A stretch of 64,000 bases of DNA from Propionigenium maris DSM 9537 (lineage in GTDB: Bacteria > Fusobacteriota > Fusobacteriia > Fusobacteriales > Fusobacteriaceae): assembly GCF_027925155.1 (NCBI RefSeq), contig NZ_BSDY01000004.1, forward strand, positions 1-64,000. The letters are read 5' to 3'. Position numbers and translations under genes: made by a program. Positions 10,582 through 18,739 of this stretch are shown here, in pieces (the stretch's first letter is position 1; every line of letters starts with the position of its first letter). The notes under the pieces were generated by a model. The model did not search any database, was not told where the DNA came from, and worked only from the letters and a program-made list of their open reading frames with translations.

Positions 10582-10863
10582 ATGGAAATGACAAGAATCT
10601 TTGACTGTAATGCTGAAAACTGTGTTTATAATAAGGATAAGAAGTGCCACACACTTGCTATTAATATAGGAGATGATATTCCATGTTGTGATACATTTAT
10701 GTCTGGATCTAATAAGGCTGGATTTAACGATGTCTCCGGCGGAGTGGGATCATGTAAGGTAGATTCATGTTCCTTCAATAGATCTCTTGAGTGTACTGCA
10801 AAGGGAATTCACATGTCTGTAGTTGGAAATCAGGTTGACTGTCAAACTTATCGTAAAAAATAA
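10582..10863 (+). CDS. Tandem DUF1540 cysteine-rich protein
   Basis: A 93-residue protein made of two copies of a roughly 40-residue Cys module: residues about 6-40 (DCNAENCVYNKDKKCHT...CCDTF) and about 57-90 (SCKVDSCSFNRSLECTA...DCQTY). Each has the CxxxxCxxNxxxxC layout of DUF1540, which probably binds a metal; its function is unknown. There is no signal peptide. It is monocistronic, with GGAGGAGAG upstream of ATG and a terminator (10880-10898) just downstream. Confidence 0.85.
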   Translation: MEMTRIFDCNAENCVYNKDKKCHTLAINIGDDIPCCDTFMSGSNKAGFNDVSGGVGSCKVDSCSFNRSLECTAKGIHMSVVGNQVDCQTYRKK

Positions 10864-10879
10864 TTATTCTCTCTCCCAG

Positions 10880-10898
10880 AGCTGCTTCTAAAGCAGCT
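10880..10898 (+). terminator. Terminator of the DUF1540 gene
   Basis: An 8-bp stem AGCTGCTT/AAGCAGCT with a 3-nt loop followed by TTTTTT on the plus strand. Confidence 0.85.
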
Positions 10899-10921
10899 TT
10901 TTTAATCCCTTAAATTAAAAA

Positions 10922-10946
10922 AGCCCGGCTGCTATGCAGCCGGGCT
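10922..10946 (-). terminator. Terminator of the carbohydrate-binding-like gene
   Basis: A perfect GC-rich 11-bp stem (10922-10932 with 10936-10946) with a 3-nt loop. On the minus strand it is followed by TTTTTTAATTTAAGG. Confidence 0.88.
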
Positions 10947-10951
10947 ACTAT

Positions 10952-11347
10952 CTACCACTGAGGGGTAAATGTAATCTGTTGAAGGTGAGGTATCGCAGTT
11001 TCCCTGCTGATTACCAGGGTGTTCACTCCACTGTTGAGAAGAGTGCTCCCCACCACAGAGGTCTCTATCCTTGTCCATCCATTGGTACTTTTTGCCAGAG
11101 CCCTATCTGTAATTAGGTTCCCATTGACATATACTGAAACTGGCCGGATCTCATCAGCTGCATAACAGATCTTCAGCTCATACTCCCCTGGATCTGCATA
11201 GAAGTGATAGACAAGCTTTTGCGGCAGCTGCTCATTATCTTTCTCACTGTTAGTCACCAGATCGTTAAAAGCGTGGTTAACAAAGATATTTACCGATTCT
11301 TCTCTGACAAAATCTGTCGCCGAAAATTGAACTAGAGCACTATGCAT
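10952..11347 (-). CDS. Protein with a CBM6/35-like beta-sandwich (putative)
   Basis: A 131-residue protein whose second half reads like a carbohydrate-binding or jelly-roll module: GEYELKICYAAD, then VSVYVNGN, then WTRIETSVVGSTLLNSGVN and TLVISRE, with a final strand before PQW. No signal peptide or membrane segment is present, so if it binds a sugar it does so in the cytosol, or it is exported by another route. The start follows GGGAGGAAG. It is transcribed alone. Function unknown and fold call tentative. Confidence 0.5.
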   Translation of the reverse strand: MHSALVQFSATDFVREESVNIFVNHAFNDLVTNSEKDNEQLPQKLVYHFYADPGEYELKICYAADEIRPVSVYVNGNLITDRALAKSTNGWTRIETSVVGSTLLNSGVNTLVISRETAIPHLQQITFTPQW

Positions 11348-11558
11348 ATAACTTCCTCCCTTTCTATTAATCTAAATTGACACCAAAAAATAGGCTTTTA
11401 ATCTTCTTTGCGTGTAAAGGTCTTCTATAATGCATATACTGGAAAAAATCAACATCCCCTGTAAATTAATGGTGGTACTCTGGGAGTTCTCCTCCAAAAA
11501 TTGATTTCCACATAGGGGAAGGTTATAATTAAATAAACAATGTAAGGGGAGTGATAGT

Positions 11559-11825
11559 ATGAAGGAAAAGCTTATCTCTAACCTTAGAGATGAATTTAAC
11601 TCCAAGGGCTTTAAATTGATTGAAGAGGATGGTTCCTTTAAAGCAAGTGAAATTAGGTATGAGTTTAGCGACGATAACAAGCTTCGCCTTAAGTATCGGG
11701 AGTCCGACCACAATAAGATCATGGAACTTCTTACCTTCTTTGTGCTCTTTTACCCAAAACCAAAACTTGATATTGTAGAGGTTACAAGCAACTCTACTGG
11801 TTATTATATGTGGTTAAAGTTTTAA
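11559..11825 (+). CDS. Small unknown protein, paralogue of the one at 12562
   Basis: An 88-residue protein with a helical N-terminus and alternating strands (IRYEFSDDNKLRLKYRESD), ending in TGYYMWLKF. I do not recognise the family. It is clearly related to the product of 12562-12825: both begin M-x-EK-[LI]-I, share the (E)V/IRY/KYxF-DDxx/DExxLxLK pattern and end in GxYxWLxF. Both genes carry the same leader, GGGAGTGATAGT, just before ATG. A strong terminator follows. Confidence 0.65.
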   Translation: MKEKLISNLRDEFNSKGFKLIEEDGSFKASEIRYEFSDDNKLRLKYRESDHNKIMELLTFFVLFYPKPKLDIVEVTSNSTGYYMWLKF

Positions 11826-11828
11826 TCT

Positions 11829-11862
11829 GTGCCCCTCTCATTCCCAGAAGGTAGAGGGGCAC
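11829..11862 (+). terminator. Terminator of the small gene at 11559
   Basis: A 10-bp stem GTGCCCCTCT/AGAGGGGCAC closed over a 14-nt loop and followed by TTTTAG. Confidence 0.75.
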
Positions 11863-11894
11863 TTTTAGTAAAATATACTGAATCCTATAATACC

Positions 11895-12383
11895 CTAAAC
11901 CTCTATCCACCTTACCTCTCTTCCCAGAGACTCTATATACCTCATAAACCCCTCCATCTCTAAGGTCATAGTTACAGTATTTGTATTTGGGTGAATGCAG
12001 ATCCTGTGACTTCCCATAAAACTCCTGTCCATGCAGAACTCCACTGTTCCGGCTAAATCATTGATTAGCCCCATGGGAGATACTGCTCCCCTTGTAAGCC
12101 CAAGACATTCCTCCAGCTCCGCTTCACTTCCAAAGGTAATCCTCTTTACTCCAAGCTGCTCACCGATACTTTTTAGGTCAGCCTTCTTGTGAGCCACAAG
12201 GGATACAAGAAAATACCTCCTGCCCTTCTTGGACTTCAAAAATAAGGTTTTACAGTCGCTTCCGTCAAGGTCAATATCCAGTTCATTAGCTTCCTCCATG
12301 GTATATACCGCCCTATGCTCATACCTTGAGTATATCTCCACTCCTGCTTTCTTCAGATAATCATATACCTTTTTTTCCTTCAT
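11895..12383 (-). CDS. Ala-tRNA(Pro) deacylase, ProX/PrdX-type YbaK-fold protein
   Basis: A free-standing editing protein of the YbaK/ProRS-INS superfamily that hydrolyses alanine mischarged on tRNA(Pro). In 162 residues it shows the family features: the TLFLKSKKGRRYFLVSLVAHKKAD strand-helix unit around residues 46-70, with the conserved Lys, and the GAVSPMGLIND motif near 105. The closing strands are RICIHPNTNTVTM. No synthetase domain is attached. It lies between the two small paralogous genes but on the opposite strand. YbaK and ProX subfamilies are similar, so the tRNA specificity is an inference. Confidence 0.8.
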   Translation of the reverse strand: MKEKKVYDYLKKAGVEIYSRYEHRAVYTMEEANELDIDLDGSDCKTLFLKSKKGRRYFLVSLVAHKKADLKSIGEQLGVKRITFGSEAELEECLGLTRGAVSPMGLINDLAGTVEFCMDRSFMGSHRICIHPNTNTVTMTLEMEGFMRYIESLGREVRWIEV

Positions 12384-12561
12384 TGTTCCCCCCTATCTTC
12401 CAAAGCTATCTATTTTTTTAAATAAGTATACCTCCTACTACCTTAAAGAACAATCCCCCACTTATTTTTAAGCTCTGACAATCCCCCTATACAATATGCT
12501 GTTTTGCCATTGAGCAATTTTTATGGCAGACTTAAATATCTTTATTACAGGGAGTGATAGT

Positions 12562-12825
12562 ATGAATGAAAAGATTATAGTCGACCTTAAAAAGCTATTG
12601 GCATGCAAGGAACTGAGACTGATTGATGGAGATAGAACCCCTGATACAAATGAGGTTAAATATGATTTTACAGATGAACACAGCCTTCAGCTAAAGGTTC
12701 AAAAGGATTCCTTTAATATCGTCCATAGCCTTCTGTCCCAAAGGGAGTATAAGATTACCGGCAGTGCTACCTACCCATCTGGCCACTATATCTGGCTGGA
12801 CTTTGATACTCCTTCCATCCCTTAA
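12562..12825 (+). CDS. Small unknown protein, paralogue of the one at 11559
   Basis: An 87-residue protein starting at ATG 12562 behind GGGAGTGATAGT; an upstream in-frame ATG at 12523 has no ribosome site. Layout and length match its paralogue at 11559: N-terminal helix (NEKIIVDLKKLL), strands VKYDFTDEHSLQLKVQKD, and the ending SGHYIWLDF. Sequence identity is low but the pattern is colinear, pointing to an old duplication that now flanks the prolyl-tRNA editing gene. Function unknown. Confidence 0.62.
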   Translation: MNEKIIVDLKKLLACKELRLIDGDRTPDTNEVKYDFTDEHSLQLKVQKDSFNIVHSLLSQREYKITGSATYPSGHYIWLDFDTPSIP

Positions 12826-12837
12826 TAAACTATTTAA

Positions 12838-12860
12838 AAAGGAGGCTTATAGCCTCCTTT
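12838..12860. terminator. Bidirectional terminator at the end of the AmmeMemoRadiSam operon
   Basis: A perfect 10-bp stem AAAGGAGGCT/AGCCTCCTTT around TAT. It ends both the rightward small gene and the leftward MEMO1 gene, whose stop codon overlaps it. Confidence 0.8.
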
Positions 12861-13686
12861 AAGCATCTACAGCTATGAGGGATACATAGTCAACTACCTG
12901 ATCCTCATTGTTTATCTCTCCAGAGTCCCCCCTGGCCACTACTCTCATCCTTGGATTTTTTGCAGCAAGCTTCAGATACTCCATAAGGACCATTATAGGC
13001 CCAAAACCACAGATAGATATATCCCTCTCCCTTACCCTCTTGGAAAACTCCTCTGAATCCAGATCTTCTATAGCTTCAAGGGCATAGTTATCCAGCTCCC
13101 TTCCAACCTCTCTGGTTTTAAAGTGGGTAAAGTCCGAGGAGGCTATTACAAGTATTCTTTTTCCACTCTCTGCCCCTGCCTCATAGAGCTTCTTAGCAAG
13201 AGCCCTTGCTGTGCTATACCTGTGATCCATTATACAGATGGGAAGAAGCTTAAACTCAGACTTTATAAAATATTTTAGATATGGAAGGATTACCTCTGCT
13301 GAATGCTCAAACTTCTGTGAAAGCTCCCCCACCTCTATACTCATCTCATCTCTCAGCTGGGCATCTATCTCCACCTCTCCAAAGGGGGTCTTCCAGAATT
13401 CATTTTTGTCTATCTCCACCCCGTGACCATACCCTGTATGGTTGGGATTCAATAGAACCACTGTATCATAACCTTCCTCATTTCTCCCTATTATCTCAAA
13501 GAGGGGAACTCCTATCCTGGCACAGTAGATATACCCTGCATGGGGGGCTACTCCCCCTATGATTCTTCTCTCTCCCAGAGTGTAGTCTATCTCCCTGTCC
13601 TTAAGGCTCTCCTGGAATATCTCCTCTATCCTTCTTGCAGACTCTGGATAGAAGCTACCCTGGGCAAAATTTTTCCTTCTACTCAT
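12859..13686 (-). CDS. MEMO1-family protein, AmmeMemoRadiSam system protein B
   Basis: A MEMO1 (class III extradiol dioxygenase-like fold) protein. The start chosen is ATG at 13686, which overlaps the radical SAM stop codon by 8 nt and gives the typical N-terminus with GSFYPESA. Recognisable family segments are PHAGYIYCARIGVPLFE near residue 50, LNPNHTGYG near 78 and a late SSDFTHFK near 185. The conserved His, Asp and Cys residues around these would form the active-site-like cleft. About 275 residues. Third gene of the AMMECR1-radical SAM-MEMO1 operon; biochemical role unknown. Confidence 0.9.
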   Translation of the reverse strand: MSRRKNFAQGSFYPESARRIEEIFQESLKDREIDYTLGERRIIGGVAPHAGYIYCARIGVPLFEIIGRNEEGYDTVVLLNPNHTGYGHGVEIDKNEFWKTPFGEVEIDAQLRDEMSIEVGELSQKFEHSAEVILPYLKYFIKSEFKLLPICIMDHRYSTARALAKKLYEAGAESGKRILVIASSDFTHFKTREVGRELDNYALEAIEDLDSEEFSKRVRERDISICGFGPIMVLMEYLKLAAKNPRMRVVARGDSGEINNEDQVVDYVSLIAVDA

Positions 13687-14692
13687 ATCCCTCTCCCTCC
13701 AGCTCTCTTCCACATCGGTAACACCTTCCGCCAACAGCTCCACTATAGTTTATCTCATACCTTCTCTCTATTACCCTGCTTCCACAGCCTGGACATATGG
13801 TGTCCCGGCCAAGCTCCAGTCCTACATTTCCTATATATACATGGTTTACATACTCCCGTGCAATCTCAAAGAGTTTTACAAGGGTTTCCACTGGAGTGGG
13901 ATCGATAGTCATCCTATACTGAGGGAAATACCTGTTTATATGGAGGGGAACTCCCTCCCCTACCCTATCTCTGTACCACTCCATGAGTTTTCTAAACTCC
14001 ACCTCATCATCGTTGTGTCCAGGGATAACCAGATACTCCACCTCCAGGTGGCGGTTGCTCTTAGCTATGATCTCCAGGGTTTTCTTTACAGGAGCAAGGG
14101 TAGACCCTGTGATCTCCTTGTAGAACTCTTCACTGTATCCCTTGAGATCTATACTAAAAGCATCTATTACCTCCATGAGCTCCCTGAGGGGTCCTTCCTC
14201 TATATAGCCATTACTCACCATTACATTTTTGAGCCCTGCCTTCTTGGCTTCCACTGCTATATCCCGCATATACTCATACCAGATTATGGGCTCATTGTAG
14301 GTATAGGCTATCCCAATATTATCATCATCCATAAATCTCAGAGCCTGTTCCACCACAGTCTTAGGTGAGGTCTTTCCCGCTCTCTCAAAAACATGGGAAA
14401 AATCTCCCTGGGCTATAGTATGGTTTTGGCAGTACTTACACCTGAGGTTGCACCCTACACTTCCAATGGAGAAGATAGTTCTTCCAGGGTAGAAGTGGTA
14501 GAGGGGCTTCTTCTCTATCCTATCCAGATTTCTCGCTGATAGAATTCCGTAGTTCATACTTATAAGCTCACCATCTATATTTTTTCTCACATGGCATATA
14601 CCATAGTTTCCATTATTTATAAGGCAGTTATGGGGACATAGTTTACACCTCACTCCCCCGCCTTCCCTTTCATAGTAATCAGCTCTATACAT
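13679..14692 (-). CDS. amrS: AmmeMemoRadiSam system radical SAM enzyme
   Basis: A 337-residue radical SAM protein whose [4Fe-4S] cluster is held by CNLRCKYC (about residues 80-87). Before the SAM domain is a Cys cluster, CKLCPHNC followed by CHVR. After it comes a C-terminal zinc-ribbon-like pair, CPGCGS and CYRCGR. This is the fixed architecture of the radical SAM partner of AMMECR1 and MEMO1, related to pyruvate-formate-lyase activases. The substrate is unknown; published genome analysis proposed a base- or amino-acid-modifying role. It overlaps the MEMO1 gene, implying translational coupling. Confidence 0.92.
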   Translation of the reverse strand: MYRADYYEREGGGVRCKLCPHNCLINNGNYGICHVRKNIDGELISMNYGILSARNLDRIEKKPLYHFYPGRTIFSIGSVGCNLRCKYCQNHTIAQGDFSHVFERAGKTSPKTVVEQALRFMDDDNIGIAYTYNEPIIWYEYMRDIAVEAKKAGLKNVMVSNGYIEEGPLRELMEVIDAFSIDLKGYSEEFYKEITGSTLAPVKKTLEIIAKSNRHLEVEYLVIPGHNDDEVEFRKLMEWYRDRVGEGVPLHINRYFPQYRMTIDPTPVETLVKLFEIAREYVNHVYIGNVGLELGRDTICPGCGSRVIERRYEINYSGAVGGRCYRCGRELEGEGYE

Positions 14693-14701
14693 AACTTCCT
14701 C

Positions 14702-15223
14702 CTAGTGGTACCTCTTAACCTTAAACCTATATAACTCAACTTCCTCCTGAGCTCCTATTCCAGCCTTACTCATGGCTATCTGAATCTGCTCATCTATATC
14801 TGTCACCCCTGGAAGGTCTGGGAGAAGTACTCCCCGCCTTACTCCCTTCTTTACTATTACCCCGTATACCTTGGGATCCAGCTGGCTCCTCTTCTCTATT
14901 CTTTCAGGTTTATCAAGTATATCCACAGATACCTCTATCTCCTCTACCTCCTCCCTGGTCAGAGGGGGAAATCTTGGATCTCCAAAGGCAGCTGATTTGG
15001 CGTTTCCTATAATCTCCTCCATGAGGTTCTCCCTATAAGGCTCCAGGGTTCCTATACACCCCCTGAGATCGCCATTTTTCATATGAAGGCTCACAAAGCA
15101 GGCTTTCTGTGCCATGAGCTTCTCCTCGGAATTGAACTCCTCCCTGTACTCCCCTTTTCCTCCTAGATTTTCCAGGATACTCTTCATAGCCAGCGATGTG
15201 TAGATACTCTTTCCTCTATACAT
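14702..15223 (-). CDS. AMMECR1-domain protein, AmmeMemoRadiSam system protein A
   Basis: A 173-residue AMMECR1 protein with the hallmark motif LRGCIGTLEP near residue 55, followed by AFGDPRFPPLT and the strand-rich C-terminal part (EIEVSVDIL, KGVRRGVLLPDLPG). It is the first gene of the operon and lies 9 nt upstream of the radical SAM gene. The three-gene set is thus complete and in the order A, radical SAM, B. The product is cytosolic. AMMECR1 has a human homologue, but its molecular function is not established. Confidence 0.92.
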   Translation of the reverse strand: MYRGKSIYTSLAMKSILENLGGKGEYREEFNSEEKLMAQKACFVSLHMKNGDLRGCIGTLEPYRENLMEEIIGNAKSAAFGDPRFPPLTREEVEEIEVSVDILDKPERIEKRSQLDPKVYGVIVKKGVRRGVLLPDLPGVTDIDEQIQIAMSKAGIGAQEEVELYRFKVKRYH

Positions 15224-15391
15224 TGTTCCTACCTCCCATGACTTCCTCTCCTCTATTTATTCTGTCCACTTCCACATCTTCCTTTCCATAAAAGTAATTC
15301 TTCCAGTTGAGTTATCCTATCTTATGGTATAAGATAGTTATAGAATTACATGAGAACAAAGTTTAAGAGCAGATATAAAGGACGGTGACCT

Positions 15392-17965
15392 ATGAATAAT
15401 ACTAAATGGATATATAGAAGTGACTATATACCTCAAGAGACCTCCCTTCCCTTAGATAAGGATATCTTGAATATCCTCTACAACAGAGGGATTACAGAGG
15501 ATGAGGAGATAGAGGAGTTTCTCCACTGCTCCCTTGAGGATATTGCAGACCCCTTTGAGATAGCAGATGTAAGAAGAGGTGTAGATAGAATAATAGAAGC
15601 AAAAGAGAAGGGAGAGACCATATGGATCTACGGGGACTATGATGTAGACGGTATTACATCCACATCCCTTTGCTACCTGGCCCTTCGTGAGATAGGAGTA
15701 GAGGTAAGGTACTACATCCCCCTGAGAGATGAGGGATATGGTCTGAATAAGGAAGCCCTTACGTATATAAAGGAGCAGGGAGGAAGCCTGGTGATCACCG
15801 TTGACTGCGGTATCTCCTCTGTGGAGGAGATCGATCACGCCAATGAGATAGGTCTTGATGTAATCATCACTGACCACCACGAGATCAACAACAACCTTCC
15901 TGCTGCCTATGCAGTTATAAACCCCAAGAGGGAGGACAACACCTATAACTTCCCATACTTTGCAGGAGTGGGAACAGCTTTCATGCTCCTTATGGGTCTC
16001 TATACTACCCTGGAAAGGAAGGAGGAGATCTTTAAGTACCTGGATATAGTGGCCATTGGTACAGTGGCGGACATCGTTCCCCTCACAAAAGAAAACCGTA
16101 TCTTTACCAAGTATGGTCTGAGGCTCCTTGAGAAAACCCAGCATGAGGGACTCAGAACCCTCCTAAAGGCCCTCTACCCAGATACTCCTGAGAAGATCTA
16201 CAACACCTATGATGTAGGCTTTATCATCGCCCCTGTATTCAATGCAGCTGGTCGTCTCGAGGATGCCAAGAAGGGGGTTGAGCTTATGACCACAGATTCC
16301 CACAAGGAAGCTATGGAGGCATCTGCAAAGCTAATTGGTCAGAACAATGAGAGGAAGGAGATCCAGCAGAGTATCCTGGAGAAGGTAGAGGATACCATAG
16401 AAAAAAATGACCTGGCATCTAAGAATGTAATAGTTGTAGCTGGTGAGGACTTCCACCATGGGGTTATTGGTATTGTGGCTTCCAAGATTGTAGACAAGTA
16501 CTATAAGCCAACCATTGTAATGGAGATAAAGAGGGAGGAGGGTATTGCTGTAGCTTCCTGCAGAAGTATCGAAAACTACAACCTTATAGAGGGATTAAAT
16601 ACCATGTCCGAGATCTTCACTAAGTATGGAGGACATGCAGGGGCTGCAGGTTTTTCCATCCCCATAGAGAATATCTCCACCTTTGCAGAGAGGATAAATG
16701 CCCATGCTGGGATGTACCTGGATGAGGGGGATTTTCAGAAACCTGTTAAGATAGATAAGGAGATCTCCCTCCACAAGGTAAGCTATGAGTTCCTTGAAAA
16801 GTTGAGCCTTCTAGAGCCCTTTGGATTTGGTAATCCTACACCACTATTTTCCATGAAAAACTGCCTCTTTAAGGATCTGAGACTTATCGGTAAGGATAAG
16901 AACCACATGATGCTTACTGTGGTAAAGGATGGAAATGAGGTAAGAAACTGTGTGTGGTTTGGAAGCGGACACAACTTCGAGGAGCTGGTAAACCTCAGGG
17001 AGATAGATATCGCCTTTAAGCTTAAGAGGGAAACCTACAGGGATAAGTATATGAATAAGATCTATATAGAGGATGTGGCTCCATGTGGCAGCGAGAGAAA
17101 CTACCTCAAGGAGAATATAGATCTCTACGATACACACTTTCCCATGGAAGCTGTTATCTACAGCAGAAGGCACCCTTCAGACTCCCCTATCTACCTAAAC
17201 TATGCTGATGGAGTCGATATCCTTCAGGACAGAAGGGTTCTGGGATACTTAGATCCTGCAACAGCTTCCCTCATAAAGAAGCTGAACTACACCTTTAAGT
17301 TTAACTTCAGGGTTGAGATCGAAAGGGTGGTGGAGAAGAGTGAAAACTTCAATATCCATATTAAGATCCACAGAAACAACACCTTTGAAACCCTTGCCTT
17401 TAAGAAGGGAGAGGTCTTTAAGGAGATAAAGAACTTCCTCATAGGGGACCTCCCATACAACAATATGCAGAAGAGGGTTCTCTCCTCTATATATAAGGAG
17501 GAAAGAAACACCCTTCTGGTAACAGACCCAGGAAGGGGAAGTGGAACAATAATAAAAAATATCTCCCTCTTCAACACCTTTATGGATAGGAAGACCCTTA
17601 TTGTAACCAAGGAGAAGCTTCCAGCTGTATACAGGGAGTTTGCAGATATCGCACCGGAGTATATAGAGGGCTACCACAGTTATATCTTTATCAACTTCAT
17701 ACCAGAGGTAGAGGTGCCTCAGGGAAGGGCTCTTGTCATCTCCAGGGAGGAGCTGGACCTTAAAGATTACAACAAGGTGGTAGACCACTTCCTTGTTCCA
17801 GATAATATTCACATCTATACCGAGGAGGAGCTCCTGAAGATATGGGATTCCCACCTCACCTTCTATACCAAGAAACTTCCACCAGAGGAGAAGCTGGAGA
17901 TCTTCAAAAATATAGATAAGTACCACAAGATACTCTCCACAAGGGATATAGCGGTATTTTTATAG
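15392..17965 (+). CDS. recJ: Single-stranded-DNA exonuclease RecJ with extended C-terminus
   Basis: A 5'-to-3' ssDNA exonuclease used in recombination and mismatch repair. The DHH phosphoesterase motifs are intact: GDYDVDG near residue 82, VDCG near 135, TDHHE near 160, and the DHHA1 signature GGHAGAAGF near 414, then an OB-like domain to about 560. At 857 residues it is longer than most RecJ. The final 270 residues hold a helicase-like stretch: a Q-motif-like NMQKRVLSSI near 690 and a degenerate Walker A, TDPGRGSGT, near 712 that lacks the GK[ST] lysine. The extension probably mediates binding to a partner rather than hydrolysis. Confidence 0.93.
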   Translation: MNNTKWIYRSDYIPQETSLPLDKDILNILYNRGITEDEEIEEFLHCSLEDIADPFEIADVRRGVDRIIEAKEKGETIWIYGDYDVDGITSTSLCYLALREIGVEVRYYIPLRDEGYGLNKEALTYIKEQGGSLVITVDCGISSVEEIDHANEIGLDVIITDHHEINNNLPAAYAVINPKREDNTYNFPYFAGVGTAFMLLMGLYTTLERKEEIFKYLDIVAIGTVADIVPLTKENRIFTKYGLRLLEKTQHEGLRTLLKALYPDTPEKIYNTYDVGFIIAPVFNAAGRLEDAKKGVELMTTDSHKEAMEASAKLIGQNNERKEIQQSILEKVEDTIEKNDLASKNVIVVAGEDFHHGVIGIVASKIVDKYYKPTIVMEIKREEGIAVASCRSIENYNLIEGLNTMSEIFTKYGGHAGAAGFSIPIENISTFAERINAHAGMYLDEGDFQKPVKIDKEISLHKVSYEFLEKLSLLEPFGFGNPTPLFSMKNCLFKDLRLIGKDKNHMMLTVVKDGNEVRNCVWFGSGHNFEELVNLREIDIAFKLKRETYRDKYMNKIYIEDVAPCGSERNYLKENIDLYDTHFPMEAVIYSRRHPSDSPIYLNYADGVDILQDRRVLGYLDPATASLIKKLNYTFKFNFRVEIERVVEKSENFNIHIKIHRNNTFETLAFKKGEVFKEIKNFLIGDLPYNNMQKRVLSSIYKEERNTLLVTDPGRGSGTIIKNISLFNTFMDRKTLIVTKEKLPAVYREFADIAPEYIEGYHSYIFINFIPEVEVPQGRALVISREELDLKDYNKVVDHFLVPDNIHIYTEEELLKIWDSHLTFYTKKLPPEEKLEIFKNIDKYHKILSTRDIAVFL

Positions 17966-17971
17966 ACAACA

Positions 17972-17999
17972 AAAGGGACGGATCTACATCCGTCCCTTT
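17972..17999. terminator. Bidirectional terminator between recJ and the TetR gene
   Basis: A perfect 12-bp stem AAAGGGACGGAT/ATCCGTCCCTTT around CTAC, with A and T runs on the two sides. Confidence 0.88.
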
Positions 18000-18008
18000 A
18001 CCTTTACT

Positions 18009-18590
18009 CTATACTATTTCCGCTGTCTGAGTCTTTATATCATCCAGTCTTCTATAGATAATATTAGCCGCTCCAAGCATAAGTCTTTCCCTTATAAACT
18101 CATCGCTTCCCTCAAAGTATCCTGTACAAACAAGGGTTCCCAGTCCGTGAGCATAGGTCCAGCAGTCTATAAAGAGTGCTTCCTTTATCTCATCTGGAAG
18201 ATCATCAAATCTTTCATCTGCAGCGATCTCCTCTTGAATTATCTCCTTAAACTCCTGGATAAGTCCTGCATAGGAATTTTCCCTCAAAAAGATAGATCTG
18301 AATAGCTGCTTTTCCTCTCTGGCAAAGGTAACTATACCTACCCCGATATTTAAAAACGGAAGTTCCGTCTTTTCCCTCTTAACATAATCTAAGAAAAGAT
18401 CCTTTGCTCTATCGATAAGCTCCTTCTTTAATTCATCCATGGAGCTGAAGAAACCATATATAGGTGCTGGTGAAGACTTTAAAGCCTTAGCCAGATTTCT
18501 CGCTGTGATATCCTCTAATCCCTTCTTTTCAAGCATTTCAAATGCTTTATTTATAATTTGTTCCCTTGTGAAGATGGCTTTTTTAGGCAT
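18009..18590 (-). CDS. TetR-family transcriptional regulator
   Basis: A 193-residue regulator with the N-terminal TetR helix-turn-helix (TREQIINKAFEMLEKKGLEDITARNLAKAL, then the recognition part APIYGFFSSMDELKKEL, residues about 8-58) and an all-helical ligand domain of unknown ligand. It lies upstream of two leftward FadL porin genes in map order. Its own promoter shares a 20-bp motif with the second porin promoter. It therefore plausibly represses the porins in response to a hydrophobic compound or fatty acid, which is an inference from context. Confidence 0.88.
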   Translation of the reverse strand: MPKKAIFTREQIINKAFEMLEKKGLEDITARNLAKALKSSPAPIYGFFSSMDELKKELIDRAKDLFLDYVKREKTELPFLNIGVGIVTFAREEKQLFRSIFLRENSYAGLIQEFKEIIQEEIAADERFDDLPDEIKEALFIDCWTYAHGLGTLVCTGYFEGSDEFIRERLMLGAANIIYRRLDDIKTQTAEIV

Positions 18591-18612
18591 CTCGACCTCC
18601 TAACCCTTTAAT

Positions 18613-18655
18613 AAAATTACACCTATAATATAACATCCTTTTATTTTTTTTTCAA
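18613..18655 (-). promoter_or_regulatory. Promoter and candidate operator of the TetR gene
   Basis: Minus strand: TTGAAA (18650-18655), 17-nt spacer, TATATT (18627-18632). Just downstream of the -10 lies AAAATTACACCTATAATAT (plus-strand reading from 18613), nearly the same as the sequence at the second FadL promoter (21781). This supports autoregulation. Confidence 0.55.
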
Positions 18656-18713
18656 GGGGGAAACCCTTAATTTTATGTTCAACTGACATTAAATACACCT
18701 GTTTTTATAACAA

Positions 18714-18735
18714 AAGGGAGGCTATAGCCTCCCTT
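18714..18735 (-). terminator. Terminator of the first FadL gene
   Basis: A 10-bp stem AAGGGAGGCT/AGCCTCCCTT around AT at the end of the porin gene; the minus side runs into TTTTGTTATAAAAAC. Confidence 0.75.
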
Positions 18736-18739
18736 AAAT

